NCBI GenBank assembly: GCA_964401845.1
Contig: CAYOAD010000046.1
Span: 1-21,823 of the forward strand
DNA length: 21,823 nt
DNA from: CAYFKJ01 sp964401845
GTDB taxonomy: Bacteria > Pseudomonadota > Alphaproteobacteria > UBA2966
Direction: 5' to 3'
The stretch's first letter is position 1, and each line of letters starts with the position of its first letter. Of the stretch, positions 1 to 8,814 are shown one piece after another. The notes beneath the pieces are model-generated. The model was not told the origin of the DNA. It ran no database searches and saw nothing but the letters and a program-made list of their open reading frames with translations. A program made the translations under genes and the position numbers.

Positions 1-1180
1 GGCCAAGGCGGAAGGAGGTTTCACCGACCGAGTAGGGCGGGAAGTTGTAGTGCAGCATGAAGGGTTCGCGGTATTCGCCCTCCAGCGCATCGATAATCTG
101 CTCGTCCCGGCCGGTGCCCAGCGTGGTCACCACCATGGCCTGGGTCTCGCCCCGGGTGAACAGGGCCGAACCGTGCGAGCGCGGCAGAAGATTGACCTCC
201 GCCTCGATCTGGCGGACCGTGCTGGTGTCCCGGCCATCGATGCGCGTACCGGTATCGAGGATCTGACCGCGCACGATCTTCTTCTCGAGATTTTTGAACT
301 GTCCGCCGACGACACCGGCGTCGACCTCATCGGTGGCCAGCGCCTCGACGGCCGCCTTGCGGACAGCGCTAACCTTGGCCTGGCGCTCGGTCTTGTCGCT
401 CTCGGCATAAGCCTCGCGAAGATCGGCCTCGTAACCGTCGGCCAGCGCGGCCGCCAGTTCGGAGAAGTCCTCCTCCTCGGGCATTTCCCAGGGCTCGGCC
501 GCGGCCTGCTCGGCCAGTTCGACGATGGCGTCGATGACCGGGCGGAAATGCTCATGGCCGAAGTTGACGGCGCCCAGCATTTGTTCCTCGGAAAGCTCGT
601 TGGCTTCCGATTCGACCATCATGACGTGGTCGCGCGTGCCGGCAACCACCAGGTCGAGATCGGTGTTCGGCATATCGTCCTGCACCGGGTTGAGTACGTA
701 TTCGCCGTCGATCATGCCGACGCGCGCGGCGCCGATGGGACCCATGAAAGGCAGGCCCGAGATCGTCAGGGCGGCGGATGCGCCGACCAGGGCGACGATG
801 TCGGGGTCGTTCTCAAGATCGTGGCTGAGAACGGTGAGAATGACCTGGGTTTCGTTCTTGAAGCCCTTGACGAACAGCGGCCGGATGGGCCGGTCGATCA
901 GGCGCGAGGTCAACGTCTCCTTCTCGGAGGGACGGCCTTCGCGCTTGAAAAAGCCGCCGGGAATTTTGCCGGCGGCGAAGGTTTTTTCCTGGTAGTTGAC
1001 CGTCAGCGGGAAAAAGTCGAGACCCGGACGGGGGGAGCTTTCCGCGACGGCGGTGGCCAGAACGACGGTGTCGCCGTAGGTCACCATGACGGCGCCGTTG
1101 GCCTGGCGGGCGATCTTGCCGGTCTCCATGACCAGCTTGCGGCCGCCCCACATGATTTCTTTGCGATGGTTTGTGAACAT
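1..1180 (-). CDS. pnp: Polyribonucleotide nucleotidyltransferase (PNPase), N-terminal 393 codons, cut by window edge
   Basis: PNPase degrades RNA 3' to 5' by phosphorolysis, usually as a trimer and often with the degradosome. The visible protein starts MFTNHRKEIMWGGRKL and carries PNPase hallmarks: FFPLTVNYQEK, KIPGGFFKREGRPSE, LIDRPIRPLF and DPDIVALVGASAAL. The first RNase PH domain covers about residues 12 to 215. It is followed by the all-helical linker domain (about 240 to 325) and the start of the second RNase PH domain, containing GSALFTRGETQ. The remaining 300 or so residues, including the KH and S1 domains, lie outside the window. The ATG at 1180 is preceded by AGAGGTAAGGA, a good Shine-Dalgarno sequence. 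The gene follows rpsO after a 326-base gap, the conserved rpsO-pnp order. Function is certain from family similarity; only the C-terminal part cannot be judged. Confidence 0.97.
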   Translation of the reverse strand, partial: MFTNHRKEIMWGGRKLVMETGKIARQANGAVMVTYGDTVVLATAVAESSPRPGLDFFPLTVNYQEKTFAAGKIPGGFFKREGRPSEKETLTSRLIDRPIRPLFVKGFKNETQVILTVLSHDLENDPDIVALVGASAALTISGLPFMGPIGAARVGMIDGEYVLNPVQDDMPNTDLDLVVAGTRDHVMMVESEANELSEEQMLGAVNFGHEHFRPVIDAIVELAEQAAAEPWEMPEEEDFSELAAALADGYEADLREAYAESDKTERQAKVSAVRKAAVEALATDEVDAGVVGGQFKNLEKKIVRGQILDTGTRIDGRDTSTVRQIEAEVNLLPRSHGSALFTRGETQAMVVTTLGTGRDEQIIDALEGEYREPFMLHYNFPPYSVGETSFRLG

Positions 1181-1204
1181 CTGTATTTCCTTACCTCTGA
1201 GACC

Positions 1205-1373
1205 GGACCGCCCCCATGGCGGCCGATCTTCCTGGGGCCCGAACGGCCCCTGCTTTATCCGGAGCCCCAATGGCTCCTCCGACGCGGCAATTCCTTTTCT
1301 CAACTTGCCGCCGGTCGCCGCCGCGACGCCTCTATGCGCCGGGCGGTGGTCCTCCGTCAGATGTGACGGGAGG
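1205..1373 (-). promoter_or_regulatory. pnp leader with four consecutive hairpins
   Basis: The 326-base rpsO-pnp gap holds no gene. Between the rpsO terminator and the pnp ribosome-binding site it has four self-complementary stretches in minus-strand RNA order: 1373-1351 (9 bp with one bulged G), 1277-1261 (GGAGCC/GGCTCC, 5-nt loop), 1250-1234 (GGGGCC/GGCCCC, 5-nt loop) and 1224-1205 (GGCCGCC/GGCGGTCC with one bulge, ending just before the SD). In E. coli the pnp leader is cut by RNase III and then used by PNPase for autoregulation. A similar role here is an inference from position and structure. Confidence 0.5.
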
Positions 1374-1470
1374 AGCCGTTCGGGAGGGGTATTGAACCAC
1401 GAGCATCCGGCCGGCCGGGCTTTTGCCCCTGCTGCCTGAAATTCCTCATGTCCACCCTGGTCCGGAACGG

Positions 1471-1494
1471 CAAAACCGCAGCCCTTGGCTGCGG
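1471..1494 (-). terminator. Intrinsic terminator after rpsO
   Basis: On the minus strand, an 8-bp perfect stem CCGCAGCC/GGCTGCGG with loop AAG (1494-1476) is followed at once by TTTTG. It lies 12 bases past the rpsO stop codon. The short U tract suggests partial termination, allowing some read-through into pnp. Confidence 0.75.
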
Positions 1495-1506
1495 CGTATG
1501 CGCGGC

Positions 1507-1776
1507 TTACTTACGTATGCCGAGCGCTTTGATCACGGCTTCGTAACGGCCCTGATCCTTGCGCTTGAGGTAGTCGAGCAGACTGCGGCGGCGGTTGATC
1601 ATGCGGATCAGGCCGCGGCGCGAATGCACGTCTTTCTTATGGGTTTTGAAGTGTTCCGTGAGGTTGACGATGCGTTCGGTGAGAATCGCGACTTGAACCT
1701 CGGGGGAACCGGTATCGGCGGATTTGGTGGCGAACTCGCTCAGCAAAGCCTGCTTACGCTCAGCAGTAATCGACAT
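1507..1776 (-). CDS. rpsO: 30S ribosomal protein S15
   Basis: S15 is a primary binder of 16S rRNA in the platform of the small subunit and helps form an intersubunit bridge. The 89-residue product has the normal family length. The S15 signature is clear: TGSPEVQVAILTERI, then LTEHFKTHKKDVHSRRGL and MINRRRSLLDYLKRKD, ending YEAVIKALGIRK. ATG at 1776 has AGGAG just upstream. Only 8 bases separate it from truB, so it is read as part of the rimP-nusA-infB operon. An intrinsic terminator follows its stop. S15 represses its own translation in several bacteria, but no such structure was identified in the tiny gap here. Confidence 0.98.
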   Translation of the reverse strand: MSITAERKQALLSEFATKSADTGSPEVQVAILTERIVNLTEHFKTHKKDVHSRRGLIRMINRRRSLLDYLKRKDQGRYEAVIKALGIRK

Positions 1777-1784
1777 CGTCTCTC

Positions 1785-2690
1785 CTATGACGTCTGGATG
1801 TTGAACACCCGCACGGGCCGCACCTCATCGTCTTCGACTTCGGCAAGAGCCACCGGCTTTCCATCCGCCATCGCAACGCAGGGTCCTGGCGGCGCGTTGA
1901 GCACCCGGACCATTTGCCCGTGACGTAATCTTTCAGCCTGCGGGAGGGTCAAAGCCAACGCCGGGATGTCGTCCAGCGCGGTCTCGACCGGTAATAGGTA
2001 CGAATTAAGCGGCGAGTTATGCCCCATGTCCGCCAATATATCCAGCGAAATCGACTGTTCGATTTCAAATGGTCCGACGGCCGTTCGGCGCAGACCGGCG
2101 ATATGTCCGGCGGTGCCCAACCGAGCGGCGATATCGCGGCCCAAAGAACGCACGTAGGTTCCTTTGCCGCAAACCACCTCGAACTCGGCGTGGTCGGAGT
2201 CGGGCATGGAAATTAGTTGTAAATCAAAGACTTGCACAATGCGTGGTGCCAGTTCGACGATTTCACCGTCGCGTGCACGCCGGTACGCCCGCCGGCCGTC
2301 GACCTTGATCGCGGAATAGGCGGGCGGGATTTGTTCGATTTTACCGGTGAAGTCAGGCAGGACTTTTTTTATTGCGGTCTCGTCGGGGCGGACGTTACTG
2401 GTGCGCAGTTCCTCACCCTCGCGGTCATCCGTGGCCGTCTCGATGCCCCAGCGCACGACGAAGCGGTAGGCCTTGCGGCCGTCCATCGACCAGGCGGCGG
2501 TTTTGGTCGCCTCCCCCAGCGCGATCGGCAACACGCCGGTGGCCAGGGGGTCCAGCGTGCCGCCATGGCCGGCCTTGGCGGCCCCGGTGAGGCGCTTGAC
2601 CTCCGCCACCGCCTTGGCCGAGGACAACCCCAGGGGTTTGTCGATATTGAGCCAGCCGTGAATGGCCTTGCCCTTGCGCCGCCGCGCCAT
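1785..2690 (-). CDS. truB: tRNA pseudouridine(55) synthase TruB
   Basis: TruB converts U55 of the T-loop of tRNAs to pseudouridine. The 301-residue protein has the diagnostic GWLNIDKPLGLSS near the N-terminus and the catalytic loop GHGGTLDPLATGVLP, with Asp47 as the expected nucleophile. The later motifs KVLPDFTGKIEQIPPAYSA and VRSLGRDIAARLG are also standard. The C-terminal 60 or so residues are the small TruB C-terminal domain. The ATG at 2690 lies 9 bases after rbfA and 8 bases separate its stop from rpsO, so it is translated inside the operon. No strong Shine-Dalgarno is visible, which is common for tightly packed operon genes. Confidence 0.97.
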   Translation of the reverse strand: MARRRKGKAIHGWLNIDKPLGLSSAKAVAEVKRLTGAAKAGHGGTLDPLATGVLPIALGEATKTAAWSMDGRKAYRFVVRWGIETATDDREGEELRTSNVRPDETAIKKVLPDFTGKIEQIPPAYSAIKVDGRRAYRRARDGEIVELAPRIVQVFDLQLISMPDSDHAEFEVVCGKGTYVRSLGRDIAARLGTAGHIAGLRRTAVGPFEIEQSISLDILADMGHNSPLNSYLLPVETALDDIPALALTLPQAERLRHGQMVRVLNAPPGPCVAMADGKPVALAEVEDDEVRPVRVFNIQTS

Positions 2691-2699
2691 CGCCGTGCG

Positions 2700-3146
2700 T
2701 TAGCCCTCGTCCGCGGCGTCGCCTGCCGCTTGGTCGATATCGCGGGCGACATCCGGACGGTGCAGCAGGTCGTCGATGTGGCTGGCGTTGTTGAACGAGG
2801 TGTCGAGCTCAAAACTCAACTGGGGCGTATGGCGCAGGTGAACCTTGCGCGCCACCCGGCCGCGGACGAAGGCCGCCGAGCGCTTCAGGCCCTCGACCAC
2901 CGCATTCGCCGCCGCCGCGTCCTCGGCCCCGTGGAGTCCCAAGGGAAAGACGAAGACGGTGGCCTGTTTGAGATCCGGGCTGGCCCGTACTTCGGTGACG
3001 CTGATGACCTCGCCTTCGACGTCGGGGTCGCGGATTTCATCGCGCGACAACACCTCCGCTATGGCGTGGCGCAATTCCTCGCCGACACGCAACTGGCGTT
3101 GACTGGGGGCGCGGTCGCGCCCCGCCCGCTTTTGGCGTCCTGCCAT
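2700..3146 (-). CDS. rbfA: 30S ribosome-binding factor RbfA
   Basis: RbfA is a single KH-like domain protein that binds immature 30S subunits and helps 16S rRNA 5'-end maturation, notably during cold adaptation. The 148-residue product has the family pattern: SQRQLRVGEELRHAIAEVL at the start, then ISVTEVRASPDLKQATVFVFPLG and RVARKVHLRHTPQLSFELD. The final 20 residues are acidic and poorly conserved. It sits between infB (47-base gap) and truB (9-base gap), the standard bacterial order nusA-infB-rbfA-truB. Confidence 0.96.
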   Translation of the reverse strand: MAGRQKRAGRDRAPSQRQLRVGEELRHAIAEVLSRDEIRDPDVEGEVISVTEVRASPDLKQATVFVFPLGLHGAEDAAAANAVVEGLKRSAAFVRGRVARKVHLRHTPQLSFELDTSFNNASHIDDLLHRPDVARDIDQAAGDAADEG

Positions 3147-3193
3147 GATATGTTCCTCGCCGTTCCGGCGGCCTCAGCCGCGCCGGGCGGCTA

Positions 3194-5809
3194 CTATTCC
3201 AGCGTGCGGGCGACGATTTCGACCTCGAAGGCCTCGATCACGTCGCCGGGCTGGATATCCTGGTAATTCTCGAAGCTCATGCCGCATTCGGTGCCGGCCC
3301 GGACTTCGTTGACGTCATCCTTGAAGCGCTTGAGGGTGCCGAGCGTGCCTTCGTGCACGACCACGTCGTCGCGCAACAGACGGACGCCGGCGCCGCGCTT
3401 GACAACGCCGTCGGTCACCAGACAACCGGCCACCTTGCCGACCTTGGAAACGCCGAAGACTTCCTTGACCGTGGCGTTGCCGATGAAACTCTCCTGACGG
3501 GTCGGCTCCAGCATGCCGGACAAGACGTCCTTCATGTCGTCGGTGACGTCGTAAATGACCGAGTAATAGCGGATTTCGGTTTTTTCCTGCCTGGCCAGAT
3601 CACGCGCCTGGGCATTGGCGCGAACGTTAAAGCCGATGATCATGGCTTTCGAGGCCTGGGCCAGGGTGACATCGGATTCGTTGATACCGCCGACCGCGCC
3701 ATGGAGCACGCGGATGGCGACCTCGTCGGTCGACATCTTGCCCAGCGAACCCAGGATAGCCTCGAGAGAGCCCTGGACGTCGGCCTTGACCACGACGGGG
3801 AACTCGCTGGCCTTGCCCTGCTTGATCTCGGAGAACAATTCCTCCAGCGAGCCGTGGGCGGATGCCGAGACCGATTGCGCCCGGCTGCGGCGGGTGCGGA
3901 ATTCGGATACCTCGCGGGCCTTGGCCTCGGAGTCGACCACGGCGAAATCATCGCCCGCCTCGGGCGCGCCGTTGAGGCCGAGAACCTCGACCGGCATGGC
4001 CGGCCCGGCTTCCTTGATCTTGTGGCCGTGATCGTCCACTAGCGCACGCACGCGGCCCCATTCCTGGCCGGTCACGAAAATATCGCCGACGCGCAGGGTG
4101 CCGCGCTGGACGATAATCGTCGCCACCGGTCCGCGGCCCTGATCGATTTTCGCTTCAACCACGATGCCCTCGGCGGAGCGGTCGGGATTGGCCTGCAATT
4201 CCAGAACCTCTGACTGCAGCAGAATAGCTTCTTCCAGTTTGTCGAGGTTGCTGCGTTCCTTGGCCGAGACCTCGACCGAAAGGACATCGCCGCCGACCGA
4301 TTCGAGCAGAATCTCGTGGTTCAGCAATTCCTGGCGCACGCGGTCCGGATTGGCATCCGGCTTGTCCATCTTGTTGATCGCCACGATGATCGGCACTTCG
4401 GCCGCCTTGGCGTGGCGGATGGCTTCGACCGTCTGCGGCATGATGCCGTCATCGGCAGCCACGACGAGGACGACGATGTCCGTCGCCTCGGCGCCGCGCG
4501 CGCGCATGGCGCTGAAGGCCTCGTGGCCCGGCGTGTCCAGGAAAGTAATGGCGTTGCCGGATTCGAGGTGCACCTGGTAGGCGCCGATGTGCTGGGTAAT
4601 GCCGCCCGCCTCGCCGGCCGCCACATCGGTGGCGCGCAAGGCATCCAGCAGGGAGGTTTTACCGTGATCGACGTGACCCATGACGGTGACGACGGGCGCG
4701 CGTGGCGAGAGATCGGCCTCATCGTCAACGTCGCCGACAACGCCGACCTCGACATCGGCTTCGGATACCCGCTTGAGCGTGTGGCCGAATTCGCTAACCA
4801 CCAATTCCGCGGTGTCGGCGTCGATCGATTCGTTGATCGTCGCCATGACGCCCATGTTCATCAGCGATTTGATGACGTCGACGCCGCGTTCGGCCATGCG
4901 GTTGGCAAGCTCCTGGACGGAGATCATTTCCGGAACGACGACTTCGCGGACGATCTTCTGCCGCTCCTCGCCTTCCATCGCCCGCTTTTCCTTTTCCCGG
5001 GCGCGTTTGACGGCCGCCAGACTGCGTGTTCGGGGATCGCGGTCGGAAAGCGCGTCGGTAATCGTCAGTTTGCCGCCGCGGCGGCGTTGGCCACCAGCGC
5101 CGGAGCGGGGCGGTGTCGCGCGAGGCCGTTTGGGCTTGGCCAAGCGGGCTGCCGGTTTGGCGCCCTTGGCGTCCTCCTGGGCGTCCGGGGCATCAGCCTG
5201 GGCGGCTTCCTCCTCCAGACGTTTGGCCGCAGCTTCCTCGGCCTTCTTGCGCGCGTCTTCCTCGGTGGCTTTGCGTTCTTCTTCTTCGCGCGCCCTGACT
5301 TCCGCTTCCTCGCGTTCGCGGGCGCGGCGGCCTTCTTCCTGGACCCGGCGGTCGGCCAGTTCGTCAGCCCGGCGGCGGGCTTCCTCATCGGCCTTCTTGG
5401 CCCCTTCAAGAGCCTTCGCGCGGGCTTCCTTTTCGTCGGCCGTCAGGGATTTGAGAACGACGCGTCCGCGCGCGCCGTGATCGTCGGCATCACCGGCTGG
5501 CGGCGGCGTGACGGCGGTATCGACCTCGGCCGGAGCGGGCGGTGTTTCCGCAACGGGCGCCGGTTCGGCGGCAGGCGCCGCGGCGGCTTCCGCCGGGGCG
5601 GCCTTGTCGGCGCTTTCCTTGAATTTGGCGCCGTCGCGCGTGAATGTCCGCTTTTTCTTGACCTCGACCGTCACGGCCTTCGAACGGCCATGCGAGAAGC
5701 TCTGGCGGACCTGTCCCGACTCGACGGTTTTCTTCAATTCCAACCGTCTCGGCTTCGACAGGCTCAGAGACTTCTTCTTCGTGTCTTTGGGCTCTTCGGT
5801 TTCACTCAT
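3194..5809 (-). CDS. infB: Translation initiation factor IF-2
   Basis: IF-2 is the GTPase that delivers initiator tRNA to the 30S subunit and promotes subunit joining. With the ATG at 5809 (MSETEEPKDTKKKSL) the protein has 871 residues. Domain order: an IF2-associated N-terminal segment rich in Ser/Lys (about 12 to 60), an Ala/Pro linker, a long Glu/Arg/Ala/Lys charged coiled-coil (about 120 to 215), an IF2 N2 segment (about 285 to 340), then the G domain. G motifs: GHVDHGKT at 378-385, DTPGH at 425-429, NKMD at 479-482, followed by SAK. Domains II to IV follow, ending VEIVARTLE. An in-frame TTG at 5851 would add 14 residues, but it lacks a ribosome-binding site and the family typically starts near the chosen ATG. 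Confidence 0.96.
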   Translation of the reverse strand: MSETEEPKDTKKKSLSLSKPRRLELKKTVESGQVRQSFSHGRSKAVTVEVKKKRTFTRDGAKFKESADKAAPAEAAAAPAAEPAPVAETPPAPAEVDTAVTPPPAGDADDHGARGRVVLKSLTADEKEARAKALEGAKKADEEARRRADELADRRVQEEGRRAREREEAEVRAREEEERKATEEDARKKAEEAAAKRLEEEAAQADAPDAQEDAKGAKPAARLAKPKRPRATPPRSGAGGQRRRGGKLTITDALSDRDPRTRSLAAVKRAREKEKRAMEGEERQKIVREVVVPEMISVQELANRMAERGVDVIKSLMNMGVMATINESIDADTAELVVSEFGHTLKRVSEADVEVGVVGDVDDEADLSPRAPVVTVMGHVDHGKTSLLDALRATDVAAGEAGGITQHIGAYQVHLESGNAITFLDTPGHEAFSAMRARGAEATDIVVLVVAADDGIMPQTVEAIRHAKAAEVPIIVAINKMDKPDANPDRVRQELLNHEILLESVGGDVLSVEVSAKERSNLDKLEEAILLQSEVLELQANPDRSAEGIVVEAKIDQGRGPVATIIVQRGTLRVGDIFVTGQEWGRVRALVDDHGHKIKEAGPAMPVEVLGLNGAPEAGDDFAVVDSEAKAREVSEFRTRRSRAQSVSASAHGSLEELFSEIKQGKASEFPVVVKADVQGSLEAILGSLGKMSTDEVAIRVLHGAVGGINESDVTLAQASKAMIIGFNVRANAQARDLARQEKTEIRYYSVIYDVTDDMKDVLSGMLEPTRQESFIGNATVKEVFGVSKVGKVAGCLVTDGVVKRGAGVRLLRDDVVVHEGTLGTLKRFKDDVNEVRAGTECGMSFENYQDIQPGDVIEAFEVEIVARTLE

Positions 5810-5906
5810 TCCAACGCTTGCTTTCAGCTTCCTTGCGCACAGTCGCGCCAAACAACGGCAAAGCCGTCAAATCCCATCGGCCGGTATTACCCAAGTTCCC
5901 GATTTC

Positions 5907-6512
5907 TCAGGATCCGGGCGCCCGGTTTGCGGGTCGAAACCCGGCGAGTCGAGCCGCCTCGGCGGTAAAACGCGATGCCAATCCACCGGACGTCAGGGCT
6001 GCATGTACCACATTTTCCCGTCCCAACGCCAAACTCAATTCCGCACCCCGAAAAATCGTCACCAGCGGCACGCCGGGTGCGAGGCGCGCCAACTTCTGTC
6101 TTCCGTCCGCCGCGGCGTCCGCGGCGCCGATCAGAACGGCAATTTCGCCGCCCTTGGCAAGGGCCTTAACCTTCTCAAATCCAGCCGTCAATTCTCCGGC
6201 CCGCCGCGCCAACCCAAGCAAATTAAGGCACCGCTCACTCAAAGACCGCTCGACCAGATCACTTAGACCCGCATCCGCCGTGACGCGGGCTTTAGCGGCC
6301 CGGGCGAACTTTCGCGCCTTTACCGCCGCGTCCAGTTCCTCGCGTCTCGCCGTCACCCACAATCCGCGGCCCGGCAGATCCTGGGCCAAATCCGGCAACA
6401 CCTGGCCATCGGGCGACACCGCGAAGCGGATCAGGCTGCCGATGGGCTTGGTCTCGCCGGAGACGATACAACGTCTCTCAGGGCCTTGGGGGCGAACCTC
6501 TTCGGGCCTCAT
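5907..6512 (-). CDS. RNA-binding protein: YlxR (DUF448) domain fused to an L7Ae-like domain
   Basis: The first 90 or so residues are a YlxR/DUF448 domain with the signature PERRCIVSGETKPIGSLIRF and later LPGRGLWVTARREELDAAVK. From about residue 95 the protein continues as an L7Ae/L30e-like RNA-binding fold: LLGLARRAGELTAGFEKVKA, then AVLIGAADAAADGRQKL, and a final VPLVTIFRGAELSLALGRENV. In many bacteria these are two genes (ylxR and ylxQ) between nusA and infB; the fused form is common in Alphaproteobacteria. Lying 18 bases after nusA and 97 before infB, it is part of the same operon. The exact role is not settled: YlxR proteins bind RNA and have been linked to RNase P and to transcription control in other bacteria. 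Confidence 0.9.
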   Translation of the reverse strand: MRPEEVRPQGPERRCIVSGETKPIGSLIRFAVSPDGQVLPDLAQDLPGRGLWVTARREELDAAVKARKFARAAKARVTADAGLSDLVERSLSERCLNLLGLARRAGELTAGFEKVKALAKGGEIAVLIGAADAAADGRQKLARLAPGVPLVTIFRGAELSLALGRENVVHAALTSGGLASRFTAEAARLAGFRPANRAPGS

Positions 6513-6530
6513 GACGACATCCGGTTCCGT

Positions 6531-8120
6531 TTAAGCCTCCTCGGCATCACCCTCCGCTGCTTCACCGTCGGCGTCCTCGGCGGCGGCTTCCGGCTCCTCC
6601 AGATCATCGAACCAGTGCGCCCGCGCCGCCATGATGATCTCGTCGGCTTCCTCGGCGTTCAGGCCGAAATCCGCCAGCGTTTCCGTCAGTTCGTCGCTGG
6701 CCAGATCACCGAGATCGTCCAGTGTTTTGACCTCGGCCTCGCCGAGCACGACCAGCATGGCCGCGTTGAGGCCCTTGATTTCCGCCACGTCGTCGGCAAC
6801 GCCAAGCTCCTTGCGGCGCTCGATCTGTGCCGCTTCCAGGACCGAGAGGTATTCGTTGGCCCGGTTGCGCAGTTCCTCGGCGATTTCCTCATCGAAACCT
6901 TCGATCTCGCAAAGCTCCTCGATGGGCACGAAGGCCACTTCCTCGACGGAGGAAAATCCTTCGGTCACCAGCAGTTGGGCGATCACCTCGTCGACATCGA
7001 GGCAGTCCATGAACATCTGGCTGCGCGCGCGGAACTCTTCCTGGCGGCGCTCCGATTCCTCGGCTTCCGTCATGATGTCGATATCCCAGCCGGTCAATTG
7101 CGAGGCCAGGCGGACATTTTGACCACGCCGTCCGATCGCCAGGCTGAGCTGGTCGTCCGGCACCACGACTTCGATGCGCATGGCGTCTTCATCCAGCACC
7201 ACCTTGGCCACCTCGGCGGGCGCCAGGGCGTTGACGATGAAGGTCGCGGGATCGGGCGACCACTGAATAATGTCGATCTTCTCGCCCTGCAGTTCGTTGA
7301 CCACGGCCTGAACGCGGCTGCCGCGCATGCCGACGCAGGCGCCGACGGGATCGATGGCCGAATCGTTGGAGAGCACGGCGATCTTGGCCCGGCTGCCGGG
7401 ATCGCGCGCCACCGACTTGATCTCGATGATGCCGTCGTAGATCTCGGGCACCTCCTGGGAGAACAGCTTGGCCATGAACTGCGGGTGGGTGCGCGAGAGA
7501 AAAATCTGGGGCCCGCGCTGTTCGCGGCGGACGTCGTAGATGTAGGCCCGGATACGGTCGCCCTGGCGGAAACTTTCGCGCGGCTGCAATTCGTCGCGTC
7601 GCACCACGGCCTCGCCGCGGCCGAGATCGACGGTGACGTTGCCGTATTCCATGCGCTTGACGAGACCGTTGATGATCTCGCCGATGCGGTCCTTGTATTC
7701 CTCGTACTGACGCTCGCGTTCGGCCTCGCGCACTTTCTGCACGATGACCTGCTTGGCCGTCTGGGCGGCAATGCGGCCGAAATCGATGGGCGGCAGACTG
7801 TCGGCGATCACGTCGCCGATCTGGGCGTCCGGATTGCGCCGGCGGGCCGACGACAAGGCGATCTGAACATAATCGTCCTCGACCTCCTCGACGACCTCGA
7901 GACAGCGGTAAAGGCTGATTTGGCCGGTTTTGGGATCGATCTCGGCCCGAATATCGTTCTCGTGGCCGTATTTGGAGCGAGCGGCCTTTTGCACCGCTTC
8001 CTCCATTGCCTCCAACACAGTCTGGGGATCGATGTTCTTTTCGCGGGCCACCGAATCGGCGATCTGCAAAAGCTCCATCCGGTTCCAACCGGTGGCGGTA
8101 TCCGTTTCCATGGCAGTCAT
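6531..8120 (-). CDS. nusA: Transcription termination/antitermination factor NusA
   Basis: NusA binds RNA polymerase and controls pausing, intrinsic termination and antitermination. The 529-residue protein has the N-terminal RNAP-binding domain (MELLQIADSVAREKNI, about 15 to 140), an S1 domain (about 148 to 212), KH1 with GMRGSR at 264-269 and KH2 with IGRRGQNVRLASQLTGW from 329. Two helix-hairpin-helix repeats follow (about 370 to 500), as in proteobacterial NusA, with a short acidic tail. The start ATG overlaps the rimP stop by an ATGA at 8117-8120, so the two are translationally coupled. Met4 and Met15 are alternative starts. NusA is a plausible sensor for the attenuator-like leader ahead of rimP. 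Confidence 0.97.
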   Translation of the reverse strand: MTAMETDTATGWNRMELLQIADSVAREKNIDPQTVLEAMEEAVQKAARSKYGHENDIRAEIDPKTGQISLYRCLEVVEEVEDDYVQIALSSARRRNPDAQIGDVIADSLPPIDFGRIAAQTAKQVIVQKVREAERERQYEEYKDRIGEIINGLVKRMEYGNVTVDLGRGEAVVRRDELQPRESFRQGDRIRAYIYDVRREQRGPQIFLSRTHPQFMAKLFSQEVPEIYDGIIEIKSVARDPGSRAKIAVLSNDSAIDPVGACVGMRGSRVQAVVNELQGEKIDIIQWSPDPATFIVNALAPAEVAKVVLDEDAMRIEVVVPDDQLSLAIGRRGQNVRLASQLTGWDIDIMTEAEESERRQEEFRARSQMFMDCLDVDEVIAQLLVTEGFSSVEEVAFVPIEELCEIEGFDEEIAEELRNRANEYLSVLEAAQIERRKELGVADDVAEIKGLNAAMLVVLGEAEVKTLDDLGDLASDELTETLADFGLNAEEADEIIMAARAHWFDDLEEPEAAAEDADGEAAEGDAEEA

Positions 8121-8656
8121 GCGTTTTCGCTCAACTCTTCTTCCTGGTTCCCATCCGAGCCCGCCTGCTTGCGCAGGGCCTCGGCGATCAGTTCATCCGT
8201 AACCACCAACTTGGCGTCGGCGATCTCGTCAAATGGCAGGGCGGCAACACCCCCGCTTTCCTGGTCCAGCCGGACCATGCCGTCGTCAACGCCGAGCAGG
8301 CGGCCGCGGTGGCGCTTGCGGCCGTCGCGCAGTTTCTTGAGTTCGATCTTCGCGACATGCCCGGCGTAGGTCTCAAAATCGCGTAGTTTGACCAGCGGCC
8401 GATCCATACCGGGCGAAGAAACTTCCAAATCGTAGGCCCCGGGGATGGGATCTTCGACATCCAAAATGGCCGACGCCGCCCGGCTGATATCGGCGCAATG
8501 CTCGACCGTCATCTCGGCCCCGTCGAGGGGCTCCGCCATGACCTGCAGGGTGGGCTTTTCGCCGCCGCTGAAGCGCACGCGGACGACGTCGAAACCCATG
8601 GCCTCTAGCGTCGGCGCCAGCAATTCTTCTATTCGAGCAGTCGGCTCCATGGCCAT
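8117..8656 (-). CDS. rimP: Ribosome maturation factor RimP
   Basis: RimP helps assemble the 3' (head) domain of the 30S subunit. The 179-residue product fits the family: an N-terminal domain with IEELLAPTLEAMGFDVVRVRF, the linker motif VEHCADISRAASAILDVED, and the highly conserved YDLEVSSPGMDRPL. A C-terminal Sm-like domain follows (about 95 to 160), with GRLLGVDDGMVRLD. Two adjacent starts are possible, ATG at 8656 and at 8650; neither has a strong Shine-Dalgarno. It is the first gene of the rimP-nusA-ylxR-infB-rbfA-truB-rpsO-pnp series and is preceded by its own promoter and a terminator-bearing leader. Confidence 0.96.
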   Translation of the reverse strand: MAMEPTARIEELLAPTLEAMGFDVVRVRFSGGEKPTLQVMAEPLDGAEMTVEHCADISRAASAILDVEDPIPGAYDLEVSSPGMDRPLVKLRDFETYAGHVAKIELKKLRDGRKRHRGRLLGVDDGMVRLDQESGGVAALPFDEIADAKLVVTDELIAEALRKQAGSDGNQEEELSENA

Positions 8657-8739
8657 CCCGGATCAACACAAGGTTCGGATTATCGTTCGCCCTTCAGCCC
8701 CAGATCACCGCGAATCCCACGACAGATTTCGGCGACAAT

Positions 8740-8763
8740 AAAAAAGGCGGGTCGCGACCCACC
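8740..8763 (-). terminator. Strong intrinsic terminator in the rimP leader
   Basis: On the minus strand, GGTGGGT pairs with ACCCGCC (8763-8757 with 8752-8746, one G-U pair) around a CGCG loop, followed by six T residues (8745-8740). It lies about 85 bases before the rimP start and about 75 bases after the nearest promoter. It could end trmB transcripts, but its position between the rimP promoter and rimP suggests conditional termination. Confidence 0.85.
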
Positions 8764-8814
8764 TATTGTCTTGTTGTCGGGTTTTCCTGGTCCCGATCAC
8801 CTCAAGACCGGGTT
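8757..8814 (-). promoter_or_regulatory. Candidate antiterminator structure in the rimP leader
   Basis: Minus-strand GTCTTG (8808-8803) can pair with CAAGAC (8773-8768), with a nested CGGG/CCCG stem inside (8795-8792 with 8781-8778). ACCC (8813-8810) just outside can pair with GGGT (8760-8757), which is the 5' arm of the terminator stem. The extended fold and the terminator therefore exclude each other. The pairings are visible; the switch itself is inferred. Confidence 0.45.

Noticed and set aside
5855..5867. Small hairpin ACGGC-AAA-GCCGT upstream of infB
   Set aside because: Five pairs with a weak downstream sequence in the middle of an operon; common by chance in GC-rich DNA.
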